Positions 26,776 to 36,401 of a DNA stretch of 64,000 nucleotides are shown here, piece after piece. Position 1 is the stretch's first letter; the number at the start of each line of letters is the position of its first letter. A program made the translations under genes and the position numbers. The stretch comes from Gemelliphila palaticanis (GTDB lineage: Bacteria; Bacillota; Bacilli; Staphylococcales; Gemellaceae), in the NCBI GenBank assembly GCA_013415235.1, contig JACBYF010000008.1:1-64000 (forward strand), written 5' to 3'. Under the pieces are notes generated by a model. The model ran no database searches. It was not told where the DNA came from and saw only the letters and a list, made by a program, of their open reading frames with translations.

Positions 26776-28752
26776 TTAGTTTAATCCTTTTATTTGATTT
26801 ACAACATTTTCTACTGTAAATCCATACTCTTCTATAACTTTAGCTGCTGGGGCAGAAGCTCCAAATTTATCTATACCAATAACTAATCCGTCTAATCCTA
26901 CGTATTTATACCATAATCCTGTATTACCCATTTCTATTGCAACTCTTCTTCTTATTGAGTTAGGTAATAGTGATTCTTTGTATTCTTTATCTTGTTCTTC
27001 AAATAGTTCCATACTAGGCATACTTATTACTCTTACACTGTATCCATCTTTTTCTAATTCTTTTGCTGAATTTACTGCTAATGAAACTTCTGATCCTGTT
27101 GCTATTATTATTGTATCAAATTCTTTTGATGTTTCGTAAACAACATATGCTCCTTTAGCAACATTCTCAAATGAAGAATTTTCTAAAATTGGTAAGTTTT
27201 GTCTAGTTAATATTATTGATGATGGTTTTGTATTGAATTTTTGAGATAAGTACCATGCTGCTTGTGTTTCTGTTGCATCTGCTGGTCTAAATACATAAGA
27301 ATTAGGTACTGTTCTTAATGCTGCTAGTTGTTCTATTGGCTCATGTGTTGGTCCATCTTCTCCTACTGCGATACTATCGTGTGTAAATACATATGTTACT
27401 GGTAGGTTTTGTAAAGCTGATAATCTTAATGCTGCTTTTAGGTAGTCTGAGAATACGAAGAACGTTCCTCCAAATACTCTTACTCCTCCATGAAGCATTA
27501 GACCATTTAATATAGTTGCCATCCCAAATTCTCTAACCCCAAATTGAACATTTCTTTCTGTTCTGTTATTTGTATCTTGCAGTCCATCTCCTTTTATAAA
27601 TGTCATATTAGAATGTGATAAGTCTGCTGATCCTCCAAAGAATGTTGGTAATACTTTTGCTATAGAGTTTATTGCATCTTGTGATGAATTTCTAGTTGCT
27701 TGTTCTTCTCCTACTGCTTTAAAGTCGAAGTCTTCTTTTGATAGTTTTTCTATGTCTTTTCTTGATAATACTTCTTCTAATTCTTTTGCTAATTCTGGAT
27801 AATCATTTTTATATGAACTAAATAATTCATTCCATTTTTTGTATTCTGCTTCTCCTCTAGCTACTAAATTAGTTTTGAAGTCTTCGTACACTTCTTCAGG
27901 CACTTCAAATGGAGCGCAATCCCATTTTATTGCTTCTTTAAATAATTTTGTTTCTTCTTCTCCAAGTGGAGCTCCGTGTACACTATTTGTTCCTTGTTTA
28001 TTAGGTGATCCTGCTCCTATTACAGTTTTAACTTCTATTAATGTAGGTTTATCTGATTTTTTAGCTTCTTCTATTGCTTTAGATATTTCTTCTACATTAT
28101 CTCCTTTTTCTACTAGCATTGTATTCCATCCGTAAGATTCATATCTTGCTCTTACGTTTTCTATAAATGCATCTTTTGTTTCTCCATCTAGAATTATATC
28201 ATTTGAATCATATAATACGATAAGTTTTTCTAGTTTTTGTAGACCTGCAAAACTTGCTGTTTCTGAGGCTACACCCTCCATTATATCTCCGTCTCCACAA
28301 ATAACATATGTATAGTGATCAAATAAGTTATAGTTTTCTTTATTGTATTTTGATGATAGATATATTTCTGCTAGTGCCATACCTACTGCTGTAGATATAC
28401 CTTGTCCTAGTGGTCCCGTTGTAGCATCGATACCTTTAGTATGTCCATATTCTGGATGCCCTGGAGTTTTAGAACCCCATTGACGGAAGTTTTTAATTTC
28501 TTCAATAGTTACATCTTCATATCCTGCTAAGTGTAATATAGCATATTGTAACATTGAACCATGACCTGCTGAAAGTACAAATCTGTCTCTATCTATCCAA
28601 GTTGTATCTTTTGGATTTACTTTCATGTGTTTGTTAAACAGTGTGTATGCCATAGGTGCTGCTCCCATAACAACTCCTGGATGCCCTGATTTTGATTTAT
28701 TTATTGCATCTACTCCAAGTACCTTTATTGTATTTATTGATTTTTGAGACAT
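26776..28752 (-). CDS. tkt: Transketolase
   Basis: A complete 658-residue transketolase of the non-oxidative pentose phosphate pathway. Thiamine-diphosphate motif GDGDIMEGVASETASFAG (about residues 150-168), substrate histidines SKSGHPGVVMGAAP and GHTKGIDATTGPLGQG, and HDSIAVGEDGPTHEPIEQLA in the pyrimidine domain are intact. AAGGAGG precedes the ATG. It lies 23 bases downstream of recR in what looks like one transcript from dnaX. Confidence 0.97.
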   Translation of the reverse strand: MSQKSINTIKVLGVDAINKSKSGHPGVVMGAAPMAYTLFNKHMKVNPKDTTWIDRDRFVLSAGHGSMLQYAILHLAGYEDVTIEEIKNFRQWGSKTPGHPEYGHTKGIDATTGPLGQGISTAVGMALAEIYLSSKYNKENYNLFDHYTYVICGDGDIMEGVASETASFAGLQKLEKLIVLYDSNDIILDGETKDAFIENVRARYESYGWNTMLVEKGDNVEEISKAIEEAKKSDKPTLIEVKTVIGAGSPNKQGTNSVHGAPLGEEETKLFKEAIKWDCAPFEVPEEVYEDFKTNLVARGEAEYKKWNELFSSYKNDYPELAKELEEVLSRKDIEKLSKEDFDFKAVGEEQATRNSSQDAINSIAKVLPTFFGGSADLSHSNMTFIKGDGLQDTNNRTERNVQFGVREFGMATILNGLMLHGGVRVFGGTFFVFSDYLKAALRLSALQNLPVTYVFTHDSIAVGEDGPTHEPIEQLAALRTVPNSYVFRPADATETQAAWYLSQKFNTKPSSIILTRQNLPILENSSFENVAKGAYVVYETSKEFDTIIIATGSEVSLAVNSAKELEKDGYSVRVISMPSMELFEEQDKEYKESLLPNSIRRRVAIEMGNTGLWYKYVGLDGLVIGIDKFGASAPAAKVIEEYGFTVENVVNQIKGLN

Positions 28753-28775
28753 GTTACGTCCTCCTTAAATTTTGT

Positions 28776-29372
28776 TTATATTTCTATTCTTCCATTAAGC
28801 GCTCTAGATAATGTAACTTCATCAACATATTCTATATCACTTCCAAAAGAAATTCCTTGAGCTATTCTTGTAACTTTTATATCTGTATTTTTCAGTATCT
28901 TAGAAATAAAACTTGCTGTTCCTTCTCCTTCAGGGGTTGGATTAGTTGCTAATATTATTTCTTTAACATTTTCATCTTGTGCTCTGTAAAGTAAAGATTT
29001 TAAATTGATATCTCCTGGCCCTATTCCACTCATTGGAGATATAACTCCATGTAATACGTGATATAATCCGCTGTAAGATTCCATATTTTCCATTGCTATA
29101 AGATCTTGATCATTTTCTACAACACAAATCATGCTATTATCTCTATCTTTACTAGAACAAATGCTACAAACTGTATTTTCATTTAATCTTCCACAAACAC
29201 TACAATTTGAAAGGTTCTTCTTTAAATTATCTAGAGCATTAGAAAATTCTTCTATATCTTTATCTTTCATCTTTATAGTGTGAAATGCTAATCTTATAGC
29301 TGTTTTTTTACCTATTCCTGGCAATTTCATATAGCTATTTATTAATTCTAGTATTGGTTTTGGATATTGCAT
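28776..29372 (-). CDS. recR: Recombination protein RecR
   Basis: A 198-residue RecR. A helix-hairpin-helix ([15 protein letters not shown]), a C4 zinc site ([16 protein letters not shown]) and a Toprim domain beginning [14 protein letters not shown] are in the expected order, with the Walker-like C-terminal part. It works with RecF and RecO in loading RecA at gaps. AGGA from the end of ebfC lies 7 bases upstream of the ATG. Confidence 0.97.
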   Translation of the reverse strand: MQYPKPILELINSYMKLPGIGKKTAIRLAFHTIKMKDKDIEEFSNALDNLKKNLSNCSVCGRLNENTVCSICSSKDRDNSMICVVENDQDLIAMENMESYSGLYHVLHGVISPMSGIGPGDINLKSLLYRAQDENVKEIILATNPTPEGEGTASFISKILKNTDIKVTRIAQGISFGSDIEYVDEVTLSRALNGRIEI

Positions 29373-29373
29373 A

Positions 29374-29691
29374 CTATAGTCCTGGTATATTTATTCCGTT
29401 AGTAAATTTCCCTAAAGTTTCTTCTTTTAATTTTGTTGATTTTTCTAAAGCATCATTAACTGCTGTAAGAACCATGTCTTGTAGCATATCAATATCTTCC
29501 GGATCAACTATTTCTTCTTTTATTTGTATATCTAATATTTTTCCATCACCATTAGCAATTACTTTTACCATATCACCAGAAACAACACCTTCTACAGTTT
29601 GGTCTTTTAACCCTTCTTGTGCCTCTAGCATATCTTTTTGCATTTTTTGCATTTTTCTCATCATTTGTTGCATATTTCCCATACCACGCAT
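29374..29691 (-). CDS. ebfC: YbaB/EbfC nucleoid-associated protein
   Basis: A 105-residue YbaB/EbfC protein. The Met/Gln-rich helical N-terminus ([18 protein letters not shown]) and core [19 protein letters not shown] define the family, a small dimeric DNA-binding protein encoded next to recR in most bacteria. AAGGAG lies before the ATG. It ends one base before recR, and 107 bases separate it from dnaX. Confidence 0.95.
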   Translation of the reverse strand: MRGMGNMQQMMRKMQKMQKDMLEAQEGLKDQTVEGVVSGDMVKVIANGDGKILDIQIKEEIVDPEDIDMLQDMVLTAVNDALEKSTKLKEETLGKFTNGINIPGL

Positions 29692-29798
29692 AATATAATT
29701 CTCCTTTATATTTAATGTATATATTTATTCTATTGTTTGTTTTTAACAATACCTATATATTTTAACTCATTTTTTAAAAAAATAAAACTGTTATGTGA

Positions 29799-31427
29799 TT
29801 ATTCTATAATTATATCTGAAAAAATTTCTTCTATTTTAGATATACTTTTAACAAGTTCTTTTTCTTCTAATTTATCTTTTTGTTCTTCTTGTAATTTGTC
29901 GTGTTTTTTTAAATATTTATATTGATTTAATTGTAATAAGTTTACTGAATAGTCTACTCCTATTATATTTTTAAATCTTTCTTCCAATATTTTTTTATAA
30001 TTTCTACTTATAAATAGTTTTCCTAATTCAATATCATTTTCAAAAATTAATATACAACCTTCTTTAGAGGATAATTCTAAATTGCAATTTTTTAGAAGGT
30101 TAAAGGATTCTTTATCCGTTGATAAATAACTATTTACTATCTTTTCATAAACCTTTTTAGCATAATTAGTAAATTTCTCATTAGAATTTTCCATTATTGA
30201 CAATAATAAATTTTTATTAGGTATAATATATTCTTCAATATTTTCTTCTTTTACTTTTTGAATAAAAACACTGTCTTTTTTTAATAGCGTTTTTTCTTCT
30301 GAAACATTATTACTAATACTATTTTTGTTATCTAATAAGTTTTTCAATTTAATTTCCAACTGTAGTAGTCTATCTTGCAAGTTAGTTAAAGATGAATCTT
30401 CAATATTAATAGAACAAATTTTTATTATAGCTACATGCAAATAACTTACATATTCAGTTGAAAATCTTATTTTATTTTCTGCTTCAGATAATATTTCTAT
30501 TACTTTATATATTTTGTCATAACTTGTATTTTCTATAAGTTCTGAAAGTTCACTTATATTATACTCACAATACGTATCTTTTTTTAGATTTTTATAAATC
30601 AACACATCTTTTGATATATTAATCAAATCAGCTATTAATAGTTTTGTATCTTTACCGTCTGCATAAAAATTATTGTATTTCAATATAGCTGACGAGGTGT
30701 CTTCATTTACTAAATCTTTATAAAAATCTAATAATTCTTTTTCTCCAATTGATGAAGTAATGTCTAGTATATCTTGAATTTTTATATTAGTATTATAATT
30801 TGATACCTGATCTAATATACCTATAGCGTCTCTAAGCCCTCCCTTAGCTATATTTGCTATTTTTTCTAGAGACTCATAATCTATTTTAATATTTTCATTT
30901 GAAGCTATATAATCTAATCTTTCTATTAATTGATTTTTATTTAGATTTTTAAATTCAAATTTCTGACACCTTGATAATATAGTAGCAGGTATCTTATGAA
31001 TTTCAGTAGTAGCTAATATAAAAATTATGTGCGAAGGTGGTTCTTCTAATGTTTTTAGTAACGCGTTAAATGCCGAAGTAGTTAACATGTGAACTTCATC
31101 AATTATATATACTTTATAACTTCCTTCTGTTGGTAAAAATTTTATAGCCTCTTTTATTTCTCTTATTTCATCTACACCATTGTTACTAGCTGCATCAATT
31201 TCGATTATATCTACGCTATCACTTAGATAATTTGCATTTTTGTTTACTTCATTTGCAAATATTTTTGCTATAGATGTTTTTCCCGTTCCTCTTGGACCAT
31301 AAAATAAATAAGCATGTGCTATTTTATTACTATCAATTGCATTTTTTAATATTGATACTGTATTACTTTGTCCTACAACATCATCGAATGTCTTAGGCCT
31401 ATATTTTCTATAAAGAGCTTTAAACAT
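29799..31427 (-). CDS. dnaX: DNA polymerase III subunit gamma/tau
   Basis: A 542-residue clamp-loader ATPase. The N-terminal start FKALYRKYRPKTFDDVVGQ, Walker A YGPRGTGKTS, Walker B YIIDEVHML, SRC motif ILSRCQKFEF and sensor 2 GGLRDAIGILDQ are all clear. Unlike many homologs, the four-Cys zinc module is not evident between Walker A and B: the segment reads AKIFANEVNKNANYLSDSVD with no cysteine. The frame reaches a TTG at 31439, but that codon overlaps the GGAGG site; the ATG at 31427 is the true start. Confidence 0.94.
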   Translation of the reverse strand: MFKALYRKYRPKTFDDVVGQSNTVSILKNAIDSNKIAHAYLFYGPRGTGKTSIAKIFANEVNKNANYLSDSVDIIEIDAASNNGVDEIREIKEAIKFLPTEGSYKVYIIDEVHMLTTSAFNALLKTLEEPPSHIIFILATTEIHKIPATILSRCQKFEFKNLNKNQLIERLDYIASNENIKIDYESLEKIANIAKGGLRDAIGILDQVSNYNTNIKIQDILDITSSIGEKELLDFYKDLVNEDTSSAILKYNNFYADGKDTKLLIADLINISKDVLIYKNLKKDTYCEYNISELSELIENTSYDKIYKVIEILSEAENKIRFSTEYVSYLHVAIIKICSINIEDSSLTNLQDRLLQLEIKLKNLLDNKNSISNNVSEEKTLLKKDSVFIQKVKEENIEEYIIPNKNLLLSIMENSNEKFTNYAKKVYEKIVNSYLSTDKESFNLLKNCNLELSSKEGCILIFENDIELGKLFISRNYKKILEERFKNIIGVDYSVNLLQLNQYKYLKKHDKLQEEQKDKLEEKELVKSISKIEEIFSDIIIE

Positions 31428-31448
31428 AAATACCTCCAATCCTTAAAT

Positions 31449-31457
31449 ATTATAACA
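31449..31457 (-). promoter_or_regulatory. dnaX promoter (extended -10)
   Basis: TGTTATAAT on the minus strand about 20 bases before the dnaX start; a weak TGGTTA -35 lies 17 bases further (31472-31477). Confidence 0.5.
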
Positions 31458-31497
31458 TAAATACAAATTTCTAACCATATTTTATAGTGAAATTATA

Positions 31498-31526
31498 TTG
31501 ACTAGTAGGTTTTTAAAGTTTATAAT
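31498..31526 (+). promoter_or_regulatory. trkA-trkH promoter
   Basis: TTGACT and TATAAT separated by exactly 17 bases on the plus strand, about 42 bases before the trkA ATG. Confidence 0.75.
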
Positions 31527-31567
31527 TAGTTTAAATTTTAATTATAGTTTATAAAGGAGTTATTTTA

Positions 31568-32944
31568 ATGAAAGCTGTAATAGTTGGTGGTGGAAAAGTA
31601 GGTAATTTATTATGTGAAGAATTATCTGCAAGCTATGATGAAGTTACAATAATAGAAACTAATGAAAAGTTAGTTAATAAAATTATAGAGCTATATGATA
31701 TTCAAGGTATTACAGGAAATGGAGCAAACTATAATGTTTTAGAAGAAGCAGATGCAGGCTTATCAGATATGTTTATTGCTGTTACAACAAGTGATGAAAT
31801 AAATATAATATCATGTATAACAGCAAAACAAATGGGCGCTAAGTATACTATCGCAAGAATTAGGAATCCAGAATACACTAAAACTAAAGAGTTTTTAAAG
31901 AAAAGCCTTGGAATTGACTTAATGTTAAATCCAGAGTATGAAGCAGCAAAATTAATTAATTCTATGTTAAAATATCCATCAGCTAATAAAATTGAGACTT
32001 TTGGTGAAAATAAAGTTAAAATGATAGAAGCAATTATAAAAGAAGGTAGCCTATTAAAAGATGTTCCTTTAATTGATAGTAAAGAAATAATAGATTTTCC
32101 TGCTGTCGTTTGTTTAGTTGAACGTAAGGGAGAAGTAATAGTACCTAGAGGAGACTATATATTTAGAGTTGGAGATAAAGTTCATATTACTGCTTCAGAA
32201 GAACATTTGAAGAAATTTTATAAGTTACTAGGAGATAAAGAAAATATAAATAAAAAAATAAGTTCAACACTAATTATAGGTGCTGGTAAATTATCTCATT
32301 ATCTAATTGGTCTTCTGCAAGAAAGTAATATGTATATAAAAAATATTGAAATTGATGAAAATAAGGCTAGATTTATTAGTCAAGAATATCCTGATATAGA
32401 TGTTATTTTAGCTGACGGTAGTGATAGAGAAGTACTTATAGAAGAAGGTATTGAAACTTTTGATAGTTGCATTGCCCTAACAGGTTTTGATGAGGAGAAT
32501 ATAATTATAAGTTTATATGCTAATAAATTAGGTATTAAAAAGTCTATTGCTAAAATAAATAGAAATTCGTTAACTCAAATTGCTGAAGATATTGGTCTTT
32601 ATTCTTTTATAACCCCTAAGAGAATAGTTGGTGATATAATAGCTAAACATAGTAAGTCTCAACAATGTAGTAAAGTTCCTGCAATAGAGAACATATACAG
32701 AATAGCTAATAATCAAGTTGAACTTATAGAATTTAAAATAAATAGTACTAGCAAGATAATAAATACCCCTTTAAAAAATTTAAAAATAAACAGTAATTCA
32801 CTAATTGCTTTTATTATAAGAGGAGATAATTTAATATTTCCAAATGGAGATGATTGTATTATGGATAAGGATAATGTCGTTATAGTTAGTTATGATCAAA
32901 ATATAAAAGATATTGATGATATATTGGATAAAGGAGTATTTTAA
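31568..32944 (+). CDS. trkA: Potassium uptake regulatory subunit TrkA
   Basis: A 458-residue cytoplasmic gating protein with two RCK (NAD-binding plus C-terminal) modules: MKAVIVGGGKVGNLLCEEL opens the first (residues 1-220), and TLIIGAGKLSHYLIGLL opens the second (about 235-458). This doubled arrangement is TrkA rather than the single-module KtrA. It binds nucleotide and controls the TrkH channel encoded next, whose start shares a base with its stop (TAATG). AAGGAG lies before the ATG. Confidence 0.94.
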   Translation: MKAVIVGGGKVGNLLCEELSASYDEVTIIETNEKLVNKIIELYDIQGITGNGANYNVLEEADAGLSDMFIAVTTSDEINIISCITAKQMGAKYTIARIRNPEYTKTKEFLKKSLGIDLMLNPEYEAAKLINSMLKYPSANKIETFGENKVKMIEAIIKEGSLLKDVPLIDSKEIIDFPAVVCLVERKGEVIVPRGDYIFRVGDKVHITASEEHLKKFYKLLGDKENINKKISSTLIIGAGKLSHYLIGLLQESNMYIKNIEIDENKARFISQEYPDIDVILADGSDREVLIEEGIETFDSCIALTGFDEENIIISLYANKLGIKKSIAKINRNSLTQIAEDIGLYSFITPKRIVGDIIAKHSKSQQCSKVPAIENIYRIANNQVELIEFKINSTSKIINTPLKNLKINSNSLIAFIIRGDNLIFPNGDDCIMDKDNVVIVSYDQNIKDIDDILDKGVF

Positions 32945-34401
32945 TGAATATTAAAATAATATTTTATGTTTTAGGTAAAGTATTAACTTTACTAGCTTGC
33001 TTTTTAGCATTTCCTCTGATATGTGGATTAATATATAAAGAAAGTATGAATACTTTAATAAGTTTTACAATAACTATAATTATATCTTTAGTTTTATCAT
33101 TTGTACTAATAAGAATGTCCGATAAAAAAAATATGAAAAGAAATTTTTATGCTAAAGAGGGTTTTGTAATTGTTGCTATAACTTGGATAATATTTTCAGT
33201 TATTGGTGCTCTGCCTTTTTATATTTCAAGTAGCATACCTAGTTTTATAGACGCACTATTTGAAACAGTTAGTGGGTTTACTACTACAGGTTCTTCTATA
33301 CTTAAAGATATAGAAGCTATGCCTAAAAGTATGTTGTTTTGGAGAAGTATGACTCACTTCATAGGAGGTATGGGGGTTATTGTATTCGCTCTAGCAGTAC
33401 TTCCTAGGTCGCCTCATAATATTCATATTATGAAAGCTGAGGTTCCAGGTCCTATTTTTGGTAAAGTAGTTTCATCTATGAAAAAAACTGCTATTTATAT
33501 GTATGGACTATACATATCTTTAGCTGCAATTATGTTTATTTTGCTACTTCCTTCAGGAATAGGAGTGTTTGAAAGCCTTAATCTAACATTTTCTACAGCA
33601 GGTACTGGGGGATTTGCAACAAAAAACTCTGGAATTTCTTATTACAATAGTACCTATGTAACATTAATTTTAACTATATTTATGATTGTATTTTCTCTAA
33701 ATCTTAATTTAGTTTATGTAATATTAGTAAAAAAATATTTAAAAGCAATAAATAGTGAAGAGTTAAAATGGTTCTTATCTTTAATATTAGTAGCTTCTAT
33801 AGCCATATTTGTAAATATATACTATAGCGTTCACTTACCTAATGAAAACTTTCTAGATATATTATTTACAGTTAGTTCTATAATATCCACAACTGGATTT
33901 ACATATTTGAACTTTAGTAATTGGACTATGTTTTCTCAAATAGTTATTTTATTCCTAATGATTTGTGGTGGCTGTGTTGGTGGAACAGCTGGTGGTTTAA
34001 AAATGCCAAGAATTATATTTATAATGAAGAATACTAGAAATTACATAAAAAAAAGTATAAATCCCAATAAAATAAACACCTTGAAAATAGAAAATAAAAA
34101 TATTGATGACCCTAGTAAAATATCTAATTATATTCTGCTATACCTAATAATGTTTGCTATTTTTAGTATAATACTATCAATTCAATTAAATGATTTTGAG
34201 GAAATTTTTACTGCTGTTTTAAGTACACTAAATAATGTTGGACCAGGATTTAATAAATTTGGACCATTAGAAAATTATGCTGATGTTCCATACTTTTCTA
34301 AATTTGTTCTATCTATATCTATGCTATTAGGACGTTTAGAAATAATACCTTTTATTGTTTTACTTTCAAAAAATACTTGGAGAAGAAAAAAAGTTATTTA
34401 A
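32944..34401 (+). CDS. trkH: Potassium channel subunit TrkH
   Basis: A 485-residue membrane protein with the four-fold M1-P-M2 layout of Trk/Ktr transporters. Selectivity-filter segments are recognizable: SGFTTTGSS, STAGTGGFAT, STTGFTYLNF and LNNVGPGFNKFG. Later GGCVGGTAGGLKMPRI marks the third repeat's gate region. It imports K+ under control of TrkA. AAGGAG precedes the ATG. Its stop codon lies inside the bidirectional terminator at 34400-34425. Confidence 0.95.
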   Translation: MNIKIIFYVLGKVLTLLACFLAFPLICGLIYKESMNTLISFTITIIISLVLSFVLIRMSDKKNMKRNFYAKEGFVIVAITWIIFSVIGALPFYISSSIPSFIDALFETVSGFTTTGSSILKDIEAMPKSMLFWRSMTHFIGGMGVIVFALAVLPRSPHNIHIMKAEVPGPIFGKVVSSMKKTAIYMYGLYISLAAIMFILLLPSGIGVFESLNLTFSTAGTGGFATKNSGISYYNSTYVTLILTIFMIVFSLNLNLVYVILVKKYLKAINSEELKWFLSLILVASIAIFVNIYYSVHLPNENFLDILFTVSSIISTTGFTYLNFSNWTMFSQIVILFLMICGGCVGGTAGGLKMPRIIFIMKNTRNYIKKSINPNKINTLKIENKNIDDPSKISNYILLYLIMFAIFSIILSIQLNDFEEIFTAVLSTLNNVGPGFNKFGPLENYADVPYFSKFVLSISMLLGRLEIIPFIVLLSKNTWRRKKVI

Positions 34402-34425
34402 AAAAGAGCTTATAAGCTCTTTTTT
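34400..34425. terminator. Bidirectional terminator between trkH and the ABC-F gene
   Basis: A perfect 26-base palindrome with A runs on one side and T runs on the other (AAAAAAGAGCTTA and its complement). It starts inside the trkH stop codon and ends inside the stop codon of the convergent ABC-F gene, leaving 22 bases between the two genes. Confidence 0.9.
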
Positions 34426-36316
34426 AAATACTATCTGCTAATTCAGATAAATATTCCCATCTTTCTAATTTTAAATCTAGTTTTTCTTTTATACTTTTTC
34501 TTTCTAACTCTAATTCATTTAACTTTACAAAATCTGTAGCTTCCTCCACCATTTTGGCCTCTATACTGGATAAGTTATCTTCTAATATTTCAATTTCTTT
34601 TTCAATATTTTCCCATTCTCTTTTTTCGTTATAAGTCATCTTAACTTTTTTATTATTTCTAGCGTAATTTGATTCTTTTTTATTATTAAACGATTCTTCT
34701 TTTTCGTCAGATAATGTACCACCTGACGATATGTATTCACTATAGTTACCTGTGAACTTTATAATATTGGCATCTCCTTTAAAAACCAATAATTCACTTA
34801 CTGCTTTGTCCAAAAAATACCTATCATGAGATACGGTAATAACCGCACCAGAAAAGTTTTCTAAATATTCTTCTAATATAGTAAGGGTTTGAGTATCTAA
34901 ATCATTAGTAGGCTCATCTAATAATAAAACATTTGGTTGCTCCATTAACAATTTTAATAAATAAAGTCTTCTTTTTTCTCCACCAGATAATTTTTTTATT
35001 AAAGTTCCATGGGTATGCATAGGAAATAAAAATTGCTCTAAAAGCTGAGCCGCACTAGTAACACTACCATCAGAATTATGTATTATTTCAGCTGATTCTC
35101 GTATATAATTTATTATTCTTTTATTTTCATCCATATCGTATGAAAATTGATTATAGTAAGCTATCTTTACTGTTTCACCTTTTTTAATATTACCTGAATC
35201 AACTTTTGTGTCATCAGAAAGTATATTTAAAAATGTTGATTTTCCTACTCCATTTTTCCCTATAATACCTATTCTAGCTTTATTAGTTATTATTAAATCA
35301 AGTTTATTAATTATTTGTTTATCATTATATTTTTTTGATATATTTTCAATTTCAAAAACTTGTTTTCCTAGCCTTTTATTATTTAAATTTATAGACATAT
35401 CATTATTAGATATCTGTGTATTATCAAGTTTATCTTCTAATTGTTCAAATCTATTTATTCGAGCCTGTTGTTTAGTAGTCCTTGCTTTTACGCCACTTCT
35501 TATCCACTCTAATTCTTTTTTATATAATTTTTTTTCTTTTAAATATCTTGCCGCTTCATTTGCTTCTCGCTCTATTTTCTTTTCTAAAAAATAGCTATAA
35601 TTACCTTGATATTCATAAATATTACCTTTATCTAATTCAAAAGTTTTAGTAGAAATATTATCTAAAAAATATCTGTCATGAGTTATAACTAATATAGCAT
35701 TAGGATAACTTTTCAAATATTTTTCTAACCATTCTATAGTATCAAAATCTAAGTGGTTAGTAGGTTCGTCTAATAAAAGTAAATCTGGACTTTCTATTAA
35801 AACTTGTGCTAAAGCAACCCTTTTCTTTTGACCTCCAGATAAATTTGATATTTTTTCTTCATAATAATTTATACCTAATTTACTTAGTATTGTCTTGGCA
35901 TTACTACTAGCATCCCAGGCTCCTTCTTTATCCATTGTTTCTTGAATTTTTAACAATCTATCTTGCTTCTCTTTATTATCAGAATCCTTTTCTAATTCTA
36001 TAATAGCTTTTTCGTACTCTTTTATTAATTTCATAATTTTAGCATCGCTATCAAATATACAATCAAGAACCGTTTTATTTTCATCTAAATTAGTATCTTG
36101 AGATAAGTATCCAATAGTATAGTCGTTAGGGTGTATAATTTCTCCACTGTCATAATTATCTACCCCTGCTATACATTTAATAAGAGAAGATTTCCCTGTA
36201 CCATTAATTCCTATTAGACCAACTATTTCTTTAGTATTTATCGAAAAACTTATATTACTAAATAAAGTTTTTTCTCCATAAGTTTTAGTAATATTTTCAA
36301 CTCTATATGTTTTCAT
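34424..36316 (-). CDS. ABC-F translation factor (YfmR/Uup-like)
   Basis: A 630-residue ABC-F ATPase with two ABC domains and no membrane part. Domain 1: GINGTGKSS, LSGGQKKRVALAQ and LLLLDEPTNHLD; domain 2: GKNGVGKSTF, LSGGEKRRLYLLK and LLLLDEPTNDLD. A basic linker (ARTTKQQARINRFEQLEDKL) lies between, and a coiled-coil C-terminus (about residues 550-630) matches the Uup/YfmR subgroup, which acts on stalled ribosomes. GGTG lies before the ATG. A resistance role is not suggested by sequence. Confidence 0.88.
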   Translation of the reverse strand: MKTYRVENITKTYGEKTLFSNISFSINTKEIVGLIGINGTGKSSLIKCIAGVDNYDSGEIIHPNDYTIGYLSQDTNLDENKTVLDCIFDSDAKIMKLIKEYEKAIIELEKDSDNKEKQDRLLKIQETMDKEGAWDASSNAKTILSKLGINYYEEKISNLSGGQKKRVALAQVLIESPDLLLLDEPTNHLDFDTIEWLEKYLKSYPNAILVITHDRYFLDNISTKTFELDKGNIYEYQGNYSYFLEKKIEREANEAARYLKEKKLYKKELEWIRSGVKARTTKQQARINRFEQLEDKLDNTQISNNDMSINLNNKRLGKQVFEIENISKKYNDKQIINKLDLIITNKARIGIIGKNGVGKSTFLNILSDDTKVDSGNIKKGETVKIAYYNQFSYDMDENKRIINYIRESAEIIHNSDGSVTSAAQLLEQFLFPMHTHGTLIKKLSGGEKRRLYLLKLLMEQPNVLLLDEPTNDLDTQTLTILEEYLENFSGAVITVSHDRYFLDKAVSELLVFKGDANIIKFTGNYSEYISSGGTLSDEKEESFNNKKESNYARNNKKVKMTYNEKREWENIEKEIEILEDNLSSIEAKMVEEATDFVKLNELELERKSIKEKLDLKLERWEYLSELADSI

Positions 36317-36372
36317 AATTCACCTATAATTCTTTTAAAAATTATTTATATTATATAATAATTTTTAAAAAA

Positions 36373-36401
36373 GTAAAAGCTAGAAGGAACACCTTCTAGC
36401 T
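36373..36401 (-). terminator. Terminator of the acyltransferase gene
   Basis: A 10-bp stem (AGCTAGAAGG and complement) with a four-base loop overlaps the stop codon and is followed on the minus strand by TTTACTTTTTT. Confidence 0.85.

Noticed and set aside
34424-36316. Antibiotic-resistance ABC-F protein
   Set aside because: Coiled-coil C-terminus and linker fit the housekeeping Uup/YfmR group; no resistance-leader peptide seen upstream.
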